Source: Vigna angularis (taxonomy: Eukaryota > Streptophyta > Magnoliopsida > Fabales > Fabaceae). Taken from it: 64,000 nucleotides of DNA. Numbering within the stretch: position 1 is the stretch's first letter; each line of letters starts with the position of its first letter. Shown here one piece after another: positions 24,401 through 31,989 of this stretch. The DNA lies in assembly GCF_016808095.1 (NCBI RefSeq), contig NC_068972.1:21444289-21508288 (forward strand), in the 5' to 3' direction. The notes under the pieces are model-generated. The model saw nothing but the letters and a program-made list of their open reading frames with translations, ran no database searches and was not told the origin of the DNA. A program made the position numbers and the translations under genes.

Positions 24401-27400
24401 CGCCTCCTGAAGCTTTACTAAATGCTACATGGTATCAAGGGCCAACAAGCTCGACTTTGAAGTATGTGATATTTCTACATGAAGTTAGCATCCATATTCA
24501 TTTTTTTTTTCTTTTTAAGATGTTGCTTGGTCTTTTGATTCTGCATGTTTTTGATGCAACCTTTATGCTTTCACAGATATGACATGTGGAGCGTTGGTGT
24601 TGTGATGTTAGAGTTGGTCTTAGGGACACCAGATGTTTTTCAGATAAATGCTTTAACACGGACTCTATTAGATCAACATCTAGAAGGCTGGAATGAGGGC
24701 GTGAGGGAGCTGGCATATAAGTATGTATTTTTTATGGTGTTAATCTTAATTCTGTTTGATAGCAAGAAATTAGGATGACACAATGATAGTACCTATCTCT
24801 ATCTAAACTAGAAAGGCAACCAAAATTTGTTTATGCGATGTAAGTTCTTGCTAGTTCAAAAGGAATGTACCCTTTAGGTGTTTTTCTGTGTCTGAAGATG
24901 TCTTGTTCACCAATTCACCAAATTGTTTGATGGGAACTAAGATCCAAGTTAGTTCCACTAATGGATTGGAGGTAGTTCAGTATTAGGAGTATATACCATA
25001 GAAAATAACTGGTTCTATGGTAACAAATCCATTAAAGCAGTTCTGTATTAAAAGTTGTAGGATGTCAGTTAAGAGTCGAAAATGACTGGCACTGTATTAC
25101 TAGAAAATAGTTCTGTATTAGAAGTGCATAGTGGCAGTTATGCATGGAAAATAACTTTTGGGAGTCATGTTTCAAAAGTGTGTGCCTAATAGTTGGTTGT
25201 GTAATTAGGAATTATGAAGTTATTTGTAGTTTGTGGATAACTAGTTTATGGCTGTATCGTGTGTGATTTTCAGTGTCTAATATTATATTTACTTTCTCTT
25301 TTAGGGTTTTATTGAATTTATTTTTAAACTCAACTTAATCAGTATCTCAATGCTACAGTGTCTGTTTTGTTGTTCCTAATATTTGGCTGGAGTTTTTTTT
25401 ACACAAGTACAAGTCCTTCATTGAATTGGAGTTGCCCCATTATTTATTGGGCATAGATGACAACAGTTTTGATGTTCAATGATGTGTATTCCTTTGTGGA
25501 TCAGCTTGGGACCCCAAATAACAATATTCAGTTTTCTGGTTTAAGTTTGAAGTTAAGAATCTTTCATTCATTTCAACTTTTTAGAATTTGCTTGCTCTTT
25601 AGCATTTTCCTATCTTTATTAAATATTAAGGAAGCAGGGGAGAACAAATGCTTCGAAATTTCAAAACACTGGGCATCTGGGAGTTGATTGCCTTTGTCTC
25701 TGTTATATGATTGCATTTTAGTTGTTTATTTATATCAGGTATTTATTATTGCAAAACCTCCCAAGCATTTTGTTTGCCACAGTCCCATACATTTTGTAGG
25801 TTTGACTGTTGATAACTAAAATGTTTACTGTCACTGTCTCCTTCAAGGGTGGTATGTGCAAGCAGTCAGGTGTATATTTGAATCTTGCTCATGCATCCCA
25901 GTTTTAAATATTAATAGTTTACATCTAAACGTGTTATTTTTGTTCTAAAGACTTTATTGTAATGAAGGGAACTTGATATTTATTCATTCTTTTGAATTTA
26001 TGTACCCTATAATTTTAACTATCATCTTTTAATGTGGTAACAGACTTAGATCATTCATGGAATTGTGCATTTTAATCCCTGGGATCTCCAGGTCCAGCAG
26101 TTTCTCAAAAAAGTATGACACAGTGAACCAAGTAAGTTTTACCACCGTTACTGTTTTAATCTTTGGTTCTTGACCTGACTAAAGCTAATTAAGTTGTTTA
26201 AACTTTTTCATGTGTTATGACGCTGTTGATTGACATTTTTTAAAATTAAAAATATTTTACTATTTTATAATAAATATATGGGTTTTGGAGACATTTCTAG
26301 ATTTAGGTGATTTTCAACAAGACAAGCAGCAAAGATTATCTCCATTTGTAAACCTCATACTTAATCCAAGTCTAATGTGGCTGAAAATCACTGTGTTGGA
26401 AAGTCATCTTAATTTCAGTTACCCCTAACTCACCTTAGTTGTAGCCTTTTTGGGGCCTGTCTTAATTGCAATGTTTAGGGTCTTGTTTAGTCTCACATTG
26501 ACTACAAATATTGATTACATTAGAGCCTAGAAAGATTGGAGCATTTTCAATGCCTAAGTCTATTTGTGTGGAGTTGAGTTAGATCCTAATCCTGAATTTT
26601 AGAAGATACTCAGTAGTTAATAAATGGACTGTGAAAGACAAGTAGGACGGGTTGAAATGGAATTTTATAATATTTTTTATTTTTATAAGCAAAAAGAATT
26701 AGAGACCTCCCAGATCTGCGGTTTTATAATACAGCTAAGAGACCACTGACTACAATTGTTGTCGTGTTTTTGTATAGTTCTACTTATCAGTTTTGTTAAT
26801 TTAAATGCAACACCCATGATTATAAATAAATTAATACCTTTTTATACAAAGACATTTTTATATAGTTTATATAAAATAACATTTTTTTATTGATATATTT
26901 GTTCTATATCACTATATCAGTAAAGAAAGCATGGTCCAAACACAAATAATGGGATCACTGCAAACCCAATCCAAGATGGTCTTTTCATGACCACTGCAGC
27001 ATGATGAATAACACCCTTCTTTTGCACTGGTTTAAGAGAAAAAAATATTTTTTATAACTATTTTTAATACACAACAAAACTTAAGGAGATTGAGAGGAAG
27101 AAAATGTTTAGTGGTGTTTGGTATCTATCCCCGTACTTCTGTAGTTAGTCTGAGAGTTGTGGGAATTAGGAAGTCTTGGAGTATTGTTGTCTTGTATATA
27201 TTTAGGATTTAGGATTTAAGATTATTGACAATTTGGTGCAATCTTTACCCATTCTTTTTGTATTGTTATCCTACAAGAGTAATTTAGTATGCTTTAGTCT
27301 GTGTCTTCCTCTTCCCCGTCTTCCCCTCCTTCTTAGGCCAAATTTAATTTTGAATGGCCTATATATAGGTACAGTCCAATGGTTTAGTTGTTGGAAAGAT

Positions 27401-30400
27401 GCTACCTTCCAGCTGTCTTATTTGAACATACGTTGACCTGATGAAGTGTTCATTTTTGTCAATATAGGTTGGAGTTTCACCTGCATCTTGGAAATGCTCT
27501 GAAGAATTCTTTTCTCGTCAAATTAGGAATCGAGATCCCCTTAAAATAGGGTTAGCTTGCTACATCCGATGCTTTCCCTTTTAGCATATTATATCAAGTC
27601 CTTCTGTACAGTTCAATAACTTTCTCGTCAAAATATTTCCTTTGACTTGCAGTTTTTCAAACATCTGGGCTTTACGGTTAGTGCGTCGTTTGTTACATTG
27701 GGATCCAGTAAGTTGTCAGCTTAAAATGGATTTCTTGTCATGTTTACCCTCAAAACATGTTTTATTGATGAAAGTGTAAATTGTTTTCCATGATATCATT
27801 GAAGTTTGATTGACTTATTTATTGGGATCCAGTAAGTTGCAAGAATAAAATGGATTTCTTGTCATGTTTACTCTCAAAGTATGTTTGATGGATGAAACTA
27901 TGTAAATTGTTTACCACCATATTTTATTGGAGTTTGATTGACTTATCTATGTGGAGTTGTACTAAGTTCTGCATTTCTATTAAATCTGTCCATGGAGGAA
28001 AAGAACAAGACACATGAAGGAGCCCATATGTTTGCATCACCCAATAGGACAAATATTTATGTTGGGTTTTGACACGGGAAAAAGCCCATTGCATTTTTCA
28101 GTAAGGCCTTATCTGAGGGATCCTTAAACAAGTCCATATATGAGAAAGAATTAATGGCTTTGGTCATGGCTACACTGGAGGCCATATCTATTGGGGCAGA
28201 AGTTCATTGTACACACTGATCAGAGAAGTCTGAAATACTTGATGGTGCAAAGGATAACCACCCAGAATCAACAAAACTGGATGGAAAAACTGCTAGGCTA
28301 TGATTTTGAGATTTTATGCAAGGCTGGGAGTACGAACAGGGTGGCAGATGCCCTGTCTCGTAGAGGACAAGGTGGTGAAGAGGAAAGGGAATTGAGAGTA
28401 TGCAGGATTTCCAAGAGGTGTTAAAGGAGGTTGAGGAGGATGAGGTGCTGATGAAGGTGATAACAGAGATTTAGAAGGATCCCAATGCTCATTCAACCTA
28501 CACCCTGGAACAGGACAAGTTGCATTACAAGGGTAGACTGGTGCAATCCGCGAAGTCGGTGTGGATCCCCAAGCTTCTGGCTGAGTTTCATTTGACCAGC
28601 ACAGGAGGCCACTCTAGAGTGTATACGTACAGAAAGGTAGCCCAATCTTTGTATTGGATAGGGATGAAAAAGTCAGTTACGGACTTTGTAGCGAGTTGCT
28701 TAGTGTGCCAACAGCACAAATTTGGCAGCTTCTCCTCAGGGACTGTTACAACCTCTGCCCATACCTCATGTTGTTTGGGAAGAAGTGAGTATGGACTTTA
28801 TAGTGAAGCTGCCAAAATCCCAAGGCTATGATGCAATACTAGTAGTGGTTGGCCGCCTCAGCACATATGGTCATTTTTTGCCACTCAAGCATCCTTATTC
28901 AGCTCGGACATTGGCGAAGGTGTTTGTTATGGAGGTAGTGCAGTTACATGGGATCCCAGTTTCAATTGTCAGTGATAGGGATCCCTTGTTCCTGAGCATT
29001 TTCTGGAAGGAGCTATTTAGGATGCAGGGGACTCAACTCAGGATGAGTACAACTTATCATCCTGAGTCAGATGGCCAAACCAAGGTGTTGAACAGGATTC
29101 TGGAGGGGTATTGATGGTGTTTTTGCTCGGAGCAGCCAAAGAGCTGGAGTGCAATGCTGCCCTGGGCTGAATGGTATAATACCGGTTATCAAGGTGCAGC
29201 CACGTGCACACCTTTTAAGACAGTATATGGCAGGGCTCCACCCTCTTTGAGCAGATTCGTACCAGGAGAAACGCTTGTAGAAGCGGTTGCCCAGGAATTG
29301 AAAACGAGAGATGGAGCTCTTAAAAAGTTGAGGTTTCATTTGACTCGAGCCCAGGATTTGATGACCCAGTAGGCGAAAAGGAGGAGACCAGCAGATATTA
29401 AGGTGGAGGATTGGGTCTACTTAAAGATCAGACCCCATAGACAGTCTTCCATGCCATCAAGACTCCATCCGAAGTTATCAGCTCGATATTTTGGACTTTT
29501 TCAAGGTGTGCAACAAGTGGGAGAAGTGGCTTATAAGCTCAGGTTACCAGAAACAGCTAGGTTACACCCAGTATTCCATGTATCCTAGCTTAAGAAGGCA
29601 GTGGGCGCGAAGAAGGTAGAAAAGAAACTGCCGCCAGAGTTGCAAGCAGAGGGACCTACGTTTTGGCCGATCAGAATCCTAGAAAAGAGGAAAATACAAC
29701 AAGGAGAGGAGGTGGTCTAGCAAATTCTGGTAGAATGGCAAGAAGGAGGCCGAGAGGCAACGACTTGGGAGGATATGTTGACTATAAGGGATCCAGATTT
29801 CAACCTTGAGGACAAGGTTGATGATGAGGCGGTGGGTATTGTTAGGAAGTGGAAAGTGTATGAGAGAAGAAAGGCACGACACCGAACGGTGAAGGAGGTG
29901 AGGGCGTGAGCCGAATGATGGAAGGAGGTGAAGGCATGGGCCGAACGGTGGAAGGAGGTGAGGGTGTGAGCTGAACGGTGTAAAGAGGAGAGAGCGGGAG
30001 TCGAACGGTAGTTAATATCCTAACTGCTTCAGCTGTTAGGATGGGCCCGGAAATGAATTGTATAAATAGAGCTATGATCCGTAGTTAGAGGGACTTTTGA
30101 CAGTTAGTTGTTCTGACAGGAACGTTTAGTCCTGTGGGGGAGGTTAGGCTCCCATTGATTGCTTGTACATTGTATCTTACCAGTTTTGAATACAAGAAAC
30201 CCATTCTTTTGTCTTCCGTGTATGAGTAGTGAGTGTGGGAGTGGCTGTCTGGTTTGGTTTCTTACCCAGAAACCTAACACATGTGGAGGCTGGTGAAGAT
30301 GTTGCAGCTCCTATGTCACCTATTAATGATGATCAAATGGGGACATAAACGAATGGGTTGAGTACAACGCTGGTGATGTGAACCAGCCTATGAGGATGAA

Positions 30401-31382
30401 ACTGAACCTTTAAGTTTGGCTTTTGTCAACATAACAGATGAAGATTACTAGTATTTGCTTACTGTTGATGAAAAAAATGCCAAGAAAAGGGACTCAATGA
30501 TAGGATTTTGATGGAGGTCTTGAGTTTGAATCAATTTCCAATTCAATTGAGTCACAAGATCTATAGAAGCTAAACCAGAGCAGATTGAAGTTGGGAAAAC
30601 ATCTATAGAAGCAGCGACACAAGATCTCATGGAAAGGGATGAAGCACTCCAGCAGCTTAAATTTCCGGAGTACAACGTTGAGGACAAGGTTGTTTCAGCA
30701 GAGGAGAGAATTGTTAGGCATGTAAATAATGATTAAGAGTGGAATAGATATTATAGAAGGAACGATAGCATATGGAAGGTTTACTGTAGAACGAGAAATA
30801 AAAGTAAGCAGTGGAAAGGTATGTGGTGGATGCAGTGCTGTCAGTTGGCAGTTGATCTATATAGTTAGACCAATCAGTTCCTTGTAGGGGGCATTCATTT
30901 ATGTTGCAAGTCTTTGACTTTGTGACAGGGAATACCCTGTGTTAAAGGAAGCTTTTTTCTTTGTAAACTTTGGCTTATACGGCTAATAGTGAATAATTAA
31001 GTTTAGAAGTTTTTCGTAGTTCTTTTCAGTCTTGTTTTTCTCTTCACGGTTTTTGGGCGCCTAACGGTCAATGTCCTGTTTGGTGTTGTGTTAGAGTATC
31101 AAAACACGTTAAAACACATAATGAGGAAGGATTCTTTTTTCTTTCAAACTTCGTTGAAATATTCTTGACTATATTCATTTCATGATCTTGGGCTTAAACT
31201 CGAAATTCACTGTATATTTCCCACTCCTCAAAAAAGAACAGATTTGGCTAATAGTAGTCTGTATTTTAATTGTCTGCTGCTACTATATCTAATCAAGGCT
31301 TCTGTCATAACTGTAGGAGGATCGGCCAAGTATTGATGAGGCTCTTCAACATCCTTATTTCCAACATCCCCGCAGAGAGTGA
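476..31382 (+). CDS. PP2C-protein kinase fusion gene, copy 1: linker and kinase half (5' end outside window)
   Basis: Thirteen coding exons in one continuous frame: 476-629, 721-913, 5504-5696, 20537-20974, 21692-21749, 22466-22553, 24230-24304, 24378-24461, 24577-24720, 26044-26131, 27468-27550, 27653-27707 and 31317-31382 (TGA at 31380). All have GT/AG borders and phases that join, giving 572 residues. Exons 1-2 are an acidic linker. Exon 3 starts the kinase domain with the glycine loop [10 protein letters not shown], followed by the lysine strand YILKRIM. Exon 5 carries the catalytic loop HRDIKP, continued as EN in exon 6. Exon 7 has the metal-binding DFG, exon 8 a PPEA activation-segment end, exon 9 YDMWSVGVV, and exons 12-13 [12 protein letters not shown]. 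All catalytic residues are present, so activity is predicted. From memory, Arabidopsis At3g63340/At3g63330 has the same PP2C-linker-kinase order, and exon 1 here begins in phase 0 with VEVKDGDF, matching that linker. The PP2C half should therefore lie left of position 1. The substrate is unknown. Introns of 14.8, 4.6, 3.6 and 1.3-1.7 kb are largely transposon-filled. Confidence 0.88.
1085..1172. repeat. TRIM LTR fragment folded into an inverted repeat
   Basis: The sequence GAAAATCCCACATCAACTAG resembles the start of the TRIM LTR seen intact at 46274-46393. About 10 bases past its centre it returns as a complementary arm (TTAGTTGATGTGAAAT). The arms pair over roughly 28 bases with a few mismatches, so RNA or single-stranded DNA would form a hairpin. 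Confidence 0.55.
1540..3692 (+). mobile_element. Non-coding internal part of an LTR element, 5' end not found
   Basis: Between the second and third exons lies a block unlike the flanking AT-rich intron. It contains a GC-rich leader-like part (1590-2450) resembling in style the copia leader at 7780-8130, a repeat array (2960-3310), and a purine-rich CTTGAGGGTAAG directly before the LTR at 3693. No gag or pol domain is readable. It is probably a non-autonomous or heavily decayed copia-type element. A direct 23-base duplication (TTTATTCCGTTGTGCACCAC repeated at 1556 and 1587) sits at its left. No upstream LTR copy was found. Confidence 0.45.
2960..3310. repeat. Degenerate minisatellite, unit about 35 bases
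   Basis: About nine imperfect units of the form AGTCCCTGAAGG-TTTGTTGTTGTTC-AGGGCAGTTA. Some units are lengthened by a TTAGCCTTTGCAGG segment. The array lies inside the presumed internal region of the LTR element and has no open frame. Confidence 0.8.
3693..3880 (+). mobile_element. 3' LTR of the decayed element (LTR family L)
   Basis: Starts TGTTGTAATTTGAG and ends CTTATTTTTAACT. The same family, in opposite orientation, forms the solo LTR at 21339-21530 and the fragment at 31987-32103. It is preceded by a polypurine-like tract, so it is read as a 3' LTR on the plus strand. Confidence 0.6.
4019..4090 (+). repeat. TRIM LTR fragment
   Basis: TGTTGGAGATCCCACATTGA resembles the start of the TRIM LTR at 46274-46393. 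It degenerates after about 70 bases. No PBS or second LTR follows. Confidence 0.45.
4091..5503. other. Intron sequence, no feature recognised
   Basis: Part of the 4.6-kb intron ahead of the kinase glycine-loop exon. Short open frames on both strands look like chance. The stretch 4140-4800 is less AT-rich and may be transposon debris, but shows no domain. Confidence 0.5.
5697..6339. other. Intron sequence left of the nested retrotransposons
   Basis: AT-rich non-coding sequence from the donor after ATAATG at 5696 to the target duplication GATGT at 6335-6339. I see no domain or RNA gene in it. Confidence 0.5.
6340..6594 (-). repeat. Copia A 3' LTR (left)
   Basis: 255 bases matching 18921-19147 with scattered differences. 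Ends TTTAACA followed by the inverted polypurine tract. Confidence 0.8.
6745..7116 (-). repeat. G1 3' LTR
   Basis: 372 bases, TG...CA in the plus reading (TGTTAGG to CTATCA). It differs from the 5' LTR mainly by a short tandem duplication of TATGCTTCCTAACCAGATAC near 7008-7050. The minus-strand sequence just upstream is purine-rich (CAGGCAAAGGGCAA). Confidence 0.88.
7068..7598 (-). pseudogene. G1 integrase C-terminus and chromo-like tail
   Basis: The minus strand continues the integrase with the HPKSDGQT-like stretch (7540-7598), then after an internal loss reads [13 protein letters not shown] chromo-like module follows with [23 protein letters not shown] and FNLGDKV at 7140-7260, and the frame runs into the 3' LTR. 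Chromo-like tails of this kind characterise plant chromoviruses and bias integration towards chromatin marks. That role is family knowledge and is not shown here. Confidence 0.8.
7599..7750 (+). repeat. Copia 1 5' LTR
   Basis: 152 bases. It contains ACAATATAAATAAAC at about 7675, a plausible TATA box for the element's own promoter. The transcript start is not determinable. Confidence 0.93.
7751..7763 (+). promoter_or_regulatory. Copia 1 primer-binding site
   Basis: TGGTATCTAGAGC immediately after the LTR is the initiator tRNA-Met complementary site typical of plant copia elements (usually TGGTATCAGAGC), with one inserted T. Confidence 0.8.
8141..12184 (+). CDS. Copia 1 gag-pol polyprotein (frameshifted near the C-terminus)
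   Basis: A 1347-codon frame starting at CCATGG after a GC-rich leader (7780-8130). Domains in order: gag with [20 protein letters not shown] (residues 24-43); CCHC knuckle [14 protein letters not shown] (about 250); aspartic protease [10 protein letters not shown] (about 343); integrase HHCC finger, then catalytic D (HSDIWGPS, about 524), D (RSDNGREY) and E (NGVAERKNR); RT with [11 protein letters not shown] and catalytic YVDDIVL (about 1068); RNase H with CYSDADWAG (about 1229) and CDNQAALH. At about 12157 a run of seven A replaces the six A of copia 2, so the frame ends early at YQD. The missing 40 or so residues ([19 protein letters not shown] to DLYAPA) are readable in the next frame to 12299. 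Copia 2 also shows that FLDIEV and AESRAMA carry private substitutions here. Confidence 0.95.
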   Translation: MASSSSTNTSIGGSSSDPSIYTNYVNVHLSIDKLDGTNYATWASDIKLWLKSQGYLDHLTQNVSTAPIDDTSRWMKIDAQLCIVIKSTIHSSLKQMFRSYETCSEVWAQAKLLYTNDTQRLYGVCQDLLTVIGPRNPGPMAEYLGKIHALLHDFNDILPPASTPAEELEQRSKFFMLLALYGLSDDVSHVRDQILGSPVIPNFTSTCSALLRIPSKPVTETSPHTDDSSVMAAQRDDRSRSRKPSKGRPKCDHCGKLGHKIDRCYSLHGRPPRPVAMANSDPPPRSPSADHPTSSNIVDKPAIFNEFLKWYEDHQHSGSTTSAPVARTGTPFVGLTHSLGPWVLDSGATDHITGNKSLFSSLLCPDNLPSVTMADGSRVSSHGIGTVNIFPSISIDHVLYVPGSPFNLLSISRLTRTLNCVISFTKDSVWLQDRSSKHMIGTGCESHGLYHLRPSPHVGVVMESPSLLHAQFAHPSLAKLQQLVPRLSTLSSFSCESCQLGKHTRSSFPRSVSQRVSSPFSLVHSDIWGPSRVKSILGFQYFVTFIDDYSRCTWLFLMKNRSELFSIFQSFFNEIKTQFGVSIRNLRSDNGREYLSQPFKQFMASHGILHQTSCAYTPQQNGVAERKNRHLIETTCTLLIHGQVPSRFWGDAVLTACYLINRMPYSVLDNKIPHSILFPQDPLHPLPLRVFGSTCLVYNFSPGLDKLFPRSHKCVFLGFPRSQKGYKCFSPSLNRHFISADVTFDESSFYFSHLSSSFVPLPVTVDIPLICDPPGDAPPILSSPSLDSHSPQDHPSPPPLQVYSRRNCLPHDSLPVPPHVSPPAPATESDLPIALRKGIRSTRNPSPHYTVLNYHKLSPSFYTCLSSISSVSIPKSVGDALTHPGWRQAMMDELSALQESGTWELVQLPSRKSVVGCRWVYTIKVGPDGTIDRLKARLVAKGYTQIFGLDYGDTFSPVAKMTSVRLFIAMAALRQWPLYQLDVKNAFLNGDLHEEIYMEQPSGFVAQGESSGLVCRLRKSLYGLKQSPRAWFGKFSCVVQQFGMSRSEADHSVFYRHSSAGCIYLIVYVDDIVLTGSDYLGISQMKQHLCHHFQTIDLGKLRYFLDIEVAQSNDGIVISQRKYALDILEETGLMNCKFVETPMDPNIKLLPNQGEPFSDPERYRRLVGKLNYLTVTRPDISFAVSVVSQFLNSPCEDHWDAVVRILKYIKRSPGKGLLYGPNNDTKIVCYSDADWAGSPSDRRSTSGYCVSIGSNLISWKSKKQSVVARSSAEAESRAMASATCELVWLKQLLSELKFGDVTHMILICDNQAALHISSNPVFHERTKHIEVDCHFIREKNHIRRYQD
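12290..12306 (+). promoter_or_regulatory. Copia 1 polypurine tract
   Basis: Purine-rich AGCTTGAGGGGGAG directly precedes the 3' LTR and primes plus-strand DNA synthesis in this class. Confidence 0.8.
12307..12458 (+). repeat. Copia 1 3' LTR
   Basis: 152 bases, one visible substitution relative to the 5' LTR, followed by the GTACT target duplication. Confidence 0.93.
12459..16118 (-). pseudogene. G1 gag-pol, main part (gag to integrase core)
   Basis: Reading the minus strand from right to left: a gag start near 16118 with a coiled-coil-like N-terminus; a gag body with [18 protein letters not shown] (15800-15873); a CCHC knuckle [14 protein letters not shown] (about 15125-15165); a protease with [14 protein letters not shown] (about 14930); RT with [13 protein letters not shown] and the catalytic FFDDILVY (13873-14364); RNase H with [15 protein letters not shown] (13352-13876); integrase zinc finger ending QCPICQQHK and the core [12 protein letters not shown] with VSDRDPL (12459-13093). 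The frame shifts between 15440 and 15110, around 14850, 14365 and 13340-13100, and stops are present. Integrase is cut at codons MST by copia 1 and continues at 7598. Confidence 0.9.
16156..16508 (-). repeat. G1 5' LTR
   Basis: 353 bases, partner of 6745-7116. No clear initiator-Met primer site is visible at its internal edge: the minus strand reads ACTAGTCCGACCTGCC. Confidence 0.88.
16514..18920 (-). pseudogene. Copia A gag-pol remnants
   Basis: Minus-strand translation gives scattered matches to the intact copia 1 and copia 2 polyproteins: [24 protein letters not shown] and [15 protein letters not shown] in 17739-18119, and RT/RNase H stretches in 16514-17500. Stops, frameshifts and internal deletions are frequent and no long frame survives. 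The order on the minus strand is gag start (about 18540), then integrase, RT and RNase H, then the gypsy insertion at 16513. Confidence 0.75.
18921..19147 (-). repeat. Copia A 5' LTR (right)
   Basis: 227 bases. Next to it on the internal side, the minus strand reads TTGTGTCTAGAGC, a decayed form of the initiator-tRNA-Met primer site TGGTATCTAGAGC seen in copia 1. Confidence 0.78.
19153..20536. other. Intron sequence right of the nested elements
   Basis: Non-coding, AT-rich sequence up to the acceptor GAACAG at 20536. Part of 19160-19540 is less AT-rich and may be older transposon debris, with no recognisable domain. Confidence 0.45.
21339..21530 (-). mobile_element. Solo LTR (family L)
   Basis: 192 bases reading TGTTGTAATTAGAGG...TTATTTTCAACT on the minus strand, flanked by the direct 5-bp duplication GAGAA (21334-21338 and 21531-21535). 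No internal sequence is present, as expected after recombination between two LTRs. It lies in the intron between the fourth and fifth visible kinase-gene exons. Confidence 0.75.
22730..22998 (+). repeat. Dispersed 270-bp repeat, copy 1
   Basis: Starts AGCATGGTCCAAACAC and ends GTTGTCTTGTAT. It is repeated in the same orientation at 26928-27197 with only a few differences. No open frame, no terminal inverted repeats and no clear target duplication, so the element class is unknown. It sits in the intron between the exons ending 22553 and starting 24230. Confidence 0.9.
23291..23589 (+). mobile_element. TRIM element, decayed
   Basis: The left LTR (23291-23427) begins TGTTGAAAGTCTCACATTGA and ends CTTCTTAACA. 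It is followed by TAGTATCAGAGTC, a decayed initiator-Met primer site. A second, 5'-truncated LTR (about 23508-23589) ends CTCCTTAACA. There is no coding capacity. This is the same family as 46274-46591. Confidence 0.75.
24721..26043. other. Intron of the PP2C-kinase gene, nothing recognised
   Basis: 1.3 kb of AT-rich sequence between the exon ending AYK and the exon starting LRSFMEL. Small frames on either strand show no domain. Confidence 0.5.
26928..27197 (+). repeat. Dispersed 270-bp repeat, copy 2
   Basis: Near-identical to 22730-22998 (for example one A/G change in TGCACTAGTTTAAG and small changes in an A run). It sits in the intron before the exon at 27468. Confidence 0.9.
27699..27945 (+). 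repeat. Tandem duplication spanning an exon end and its splice donor
   Basis: TTGGGATCCAGTAAGTTG, the last bases of the exon ending 27707 plus its donor, recurs at about 27823. About 120 bases of the intron follow in each copy (AAAATGGATTTCTTGTCATG and beyond). The second unit has decayed slightly but keeps the GTAAGT donor. It has no acceptor of its own in phase. Confidence 0.8.
28060..29835 (+). pseudogene. G2 RNase H-integrase-chromo remnants
   Basis: RNase [15 protein letters not shown] and YEKELMALV (28080-28170), then [12 protein letters not shown] and VADALSRR (28191-28380). Integrase zinc finger: [18 protein letters not shown] and CLVCQQHKF (28590-28725). Core: [42 protein letters not shown] (28790-29114). 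C-terminal part: RLHPVFHVS (to 29588), then a chromo-like stretch [10 protein letters not shown] and FNLEDKV near 29720-29820. At least four frame changes and several stops break it. Confidence 0.85.
29840..30279 (+). repeat. G2 3' LTR
   Basis: About 440 bases, TGTTAGGAAG to AACCTAACA. It includes a 30-bp minisatellite at its 5' part and a TATA-like TATAAATAGAG at 30061. No target duplication can be checked because the left end of the element is gone. Confidence 0.65.
29881..30010. repeat. 30-bp minisatellite inside the G2 LTR
   Basis: Four units plus a partial of CCGAACGGTGGAAGGAGGTG-AGGGCGTGAG with a few substitutions per unit. The period is exactly 30 bases. Confidence 0.9.
30280..31100 (+). 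mobile_element. Further gypsy-like remnant
   Basis: The translation shows DEALQQLKF (about 30645) and [16 protein letters not shown] (about 30670), like the chromo-like tail of G1 and G2 (compare FNLEDKV). It is followed at about 30713 by TGTTAGGCATG, a possible LTR start. A second gypsy-type 3' end therefore abuts G2. The right edge is not defined. Confidence 0.45.
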
Positions 31383-31430
31383 TTATATAGAAAACGATAA
31401 GGTCTTCTCCACCGATTTATTCATTTACAG
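31383..31430 (+). other. 3'UTR, first part, before a 3'UTR intron
   Basis: After the TGA a short untranslated stretch ends in a strong donor context, TTTACAG|GTAAGT, at 31430/31431. The next convincing acceptor, TTCCTTCAG, ends at 34618. The 3'UTR therefore appears split by a 3.2-kb intron that has taken up an Athila remnant. An alternative acceptor of the same wording ends at 34485. Confidence 0.55.
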
Positions 31431-31754
31431 GTAAGTAATCTGTGCCTCTAACTTATAAGCTTATGTTAGAATTTTGTCTATAGAACTTACAATAAGCTTG
31501 TATCTCATGATAGCTTGTGCTATAAAACTTAGGTTAAATAAGTTTTTATCCCTTAAAATTGGTTCAAATTGAAATTTTTACATCCAAATTTTTTTCAGCG
31601 TTTTTTAGATCCCTCTGTTCGTTACTATCTTACTTTTGAATTAATTATATTAACATGCTAATTATAACAATGTCCCATGAAATGTCTAGTAATTGATTTT
31701 GTGAGACTCTTAAGAGTAACAAAGTTACTGCTTGGACCAAATTAGCATATTTAA

Positions 31755-31989
31755 GAGTAATAAAGTTACTATTTGGATCAAATTATTAAATATTTATAAA
31801 AACACTGAACAAATTGTATGGTTTCTAAAAACTTAATCAACCCTAACTTTTATAACTTACGCTATCATGAGACAAAAACTTATTTAAACAAGTTTGAAAG
31901 AGGTTATAGAAAGTCCTTTTCATCATCCTAAATAAACAGTATATAAACTCTTCCAAATACCTCTTGAATGAATTGATATTGGTTAAAGT
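31755..31989 (+). repeat. Segmental duplication, block 1, copy 1
   Basis: AGTAATAAAG to ATTGGTTAAAGT in the 3'UTR intron of the kinase gene recurs at 54670-54914 in the same orientation, with some substitutions and a small indel. Confidence 0.88.

Larger units (their letters stand above)
28060..30279 (+). mobile_element. Ty3/gypsy fragment G2 (RNase H to 3' LTR)
   Basis: A 5'-truncated relative of G1 on the plus strand, in the intron between the last two coding exons of the kinase gene. RNase H, integrase, chromo-like tail and a 3' LTR (29840-30279, ending GAAACCTAACA like G1's LTR on its minus strand) can be read. Gag, protease, RT and the 5' LTR are missing. Confidence 0.85.

Noticed and set aside
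29067..29339. Minus-strand frame in the G2 region
   Set aside because: It is the antisense shadow of the G2 integrase C-terminal sequence.
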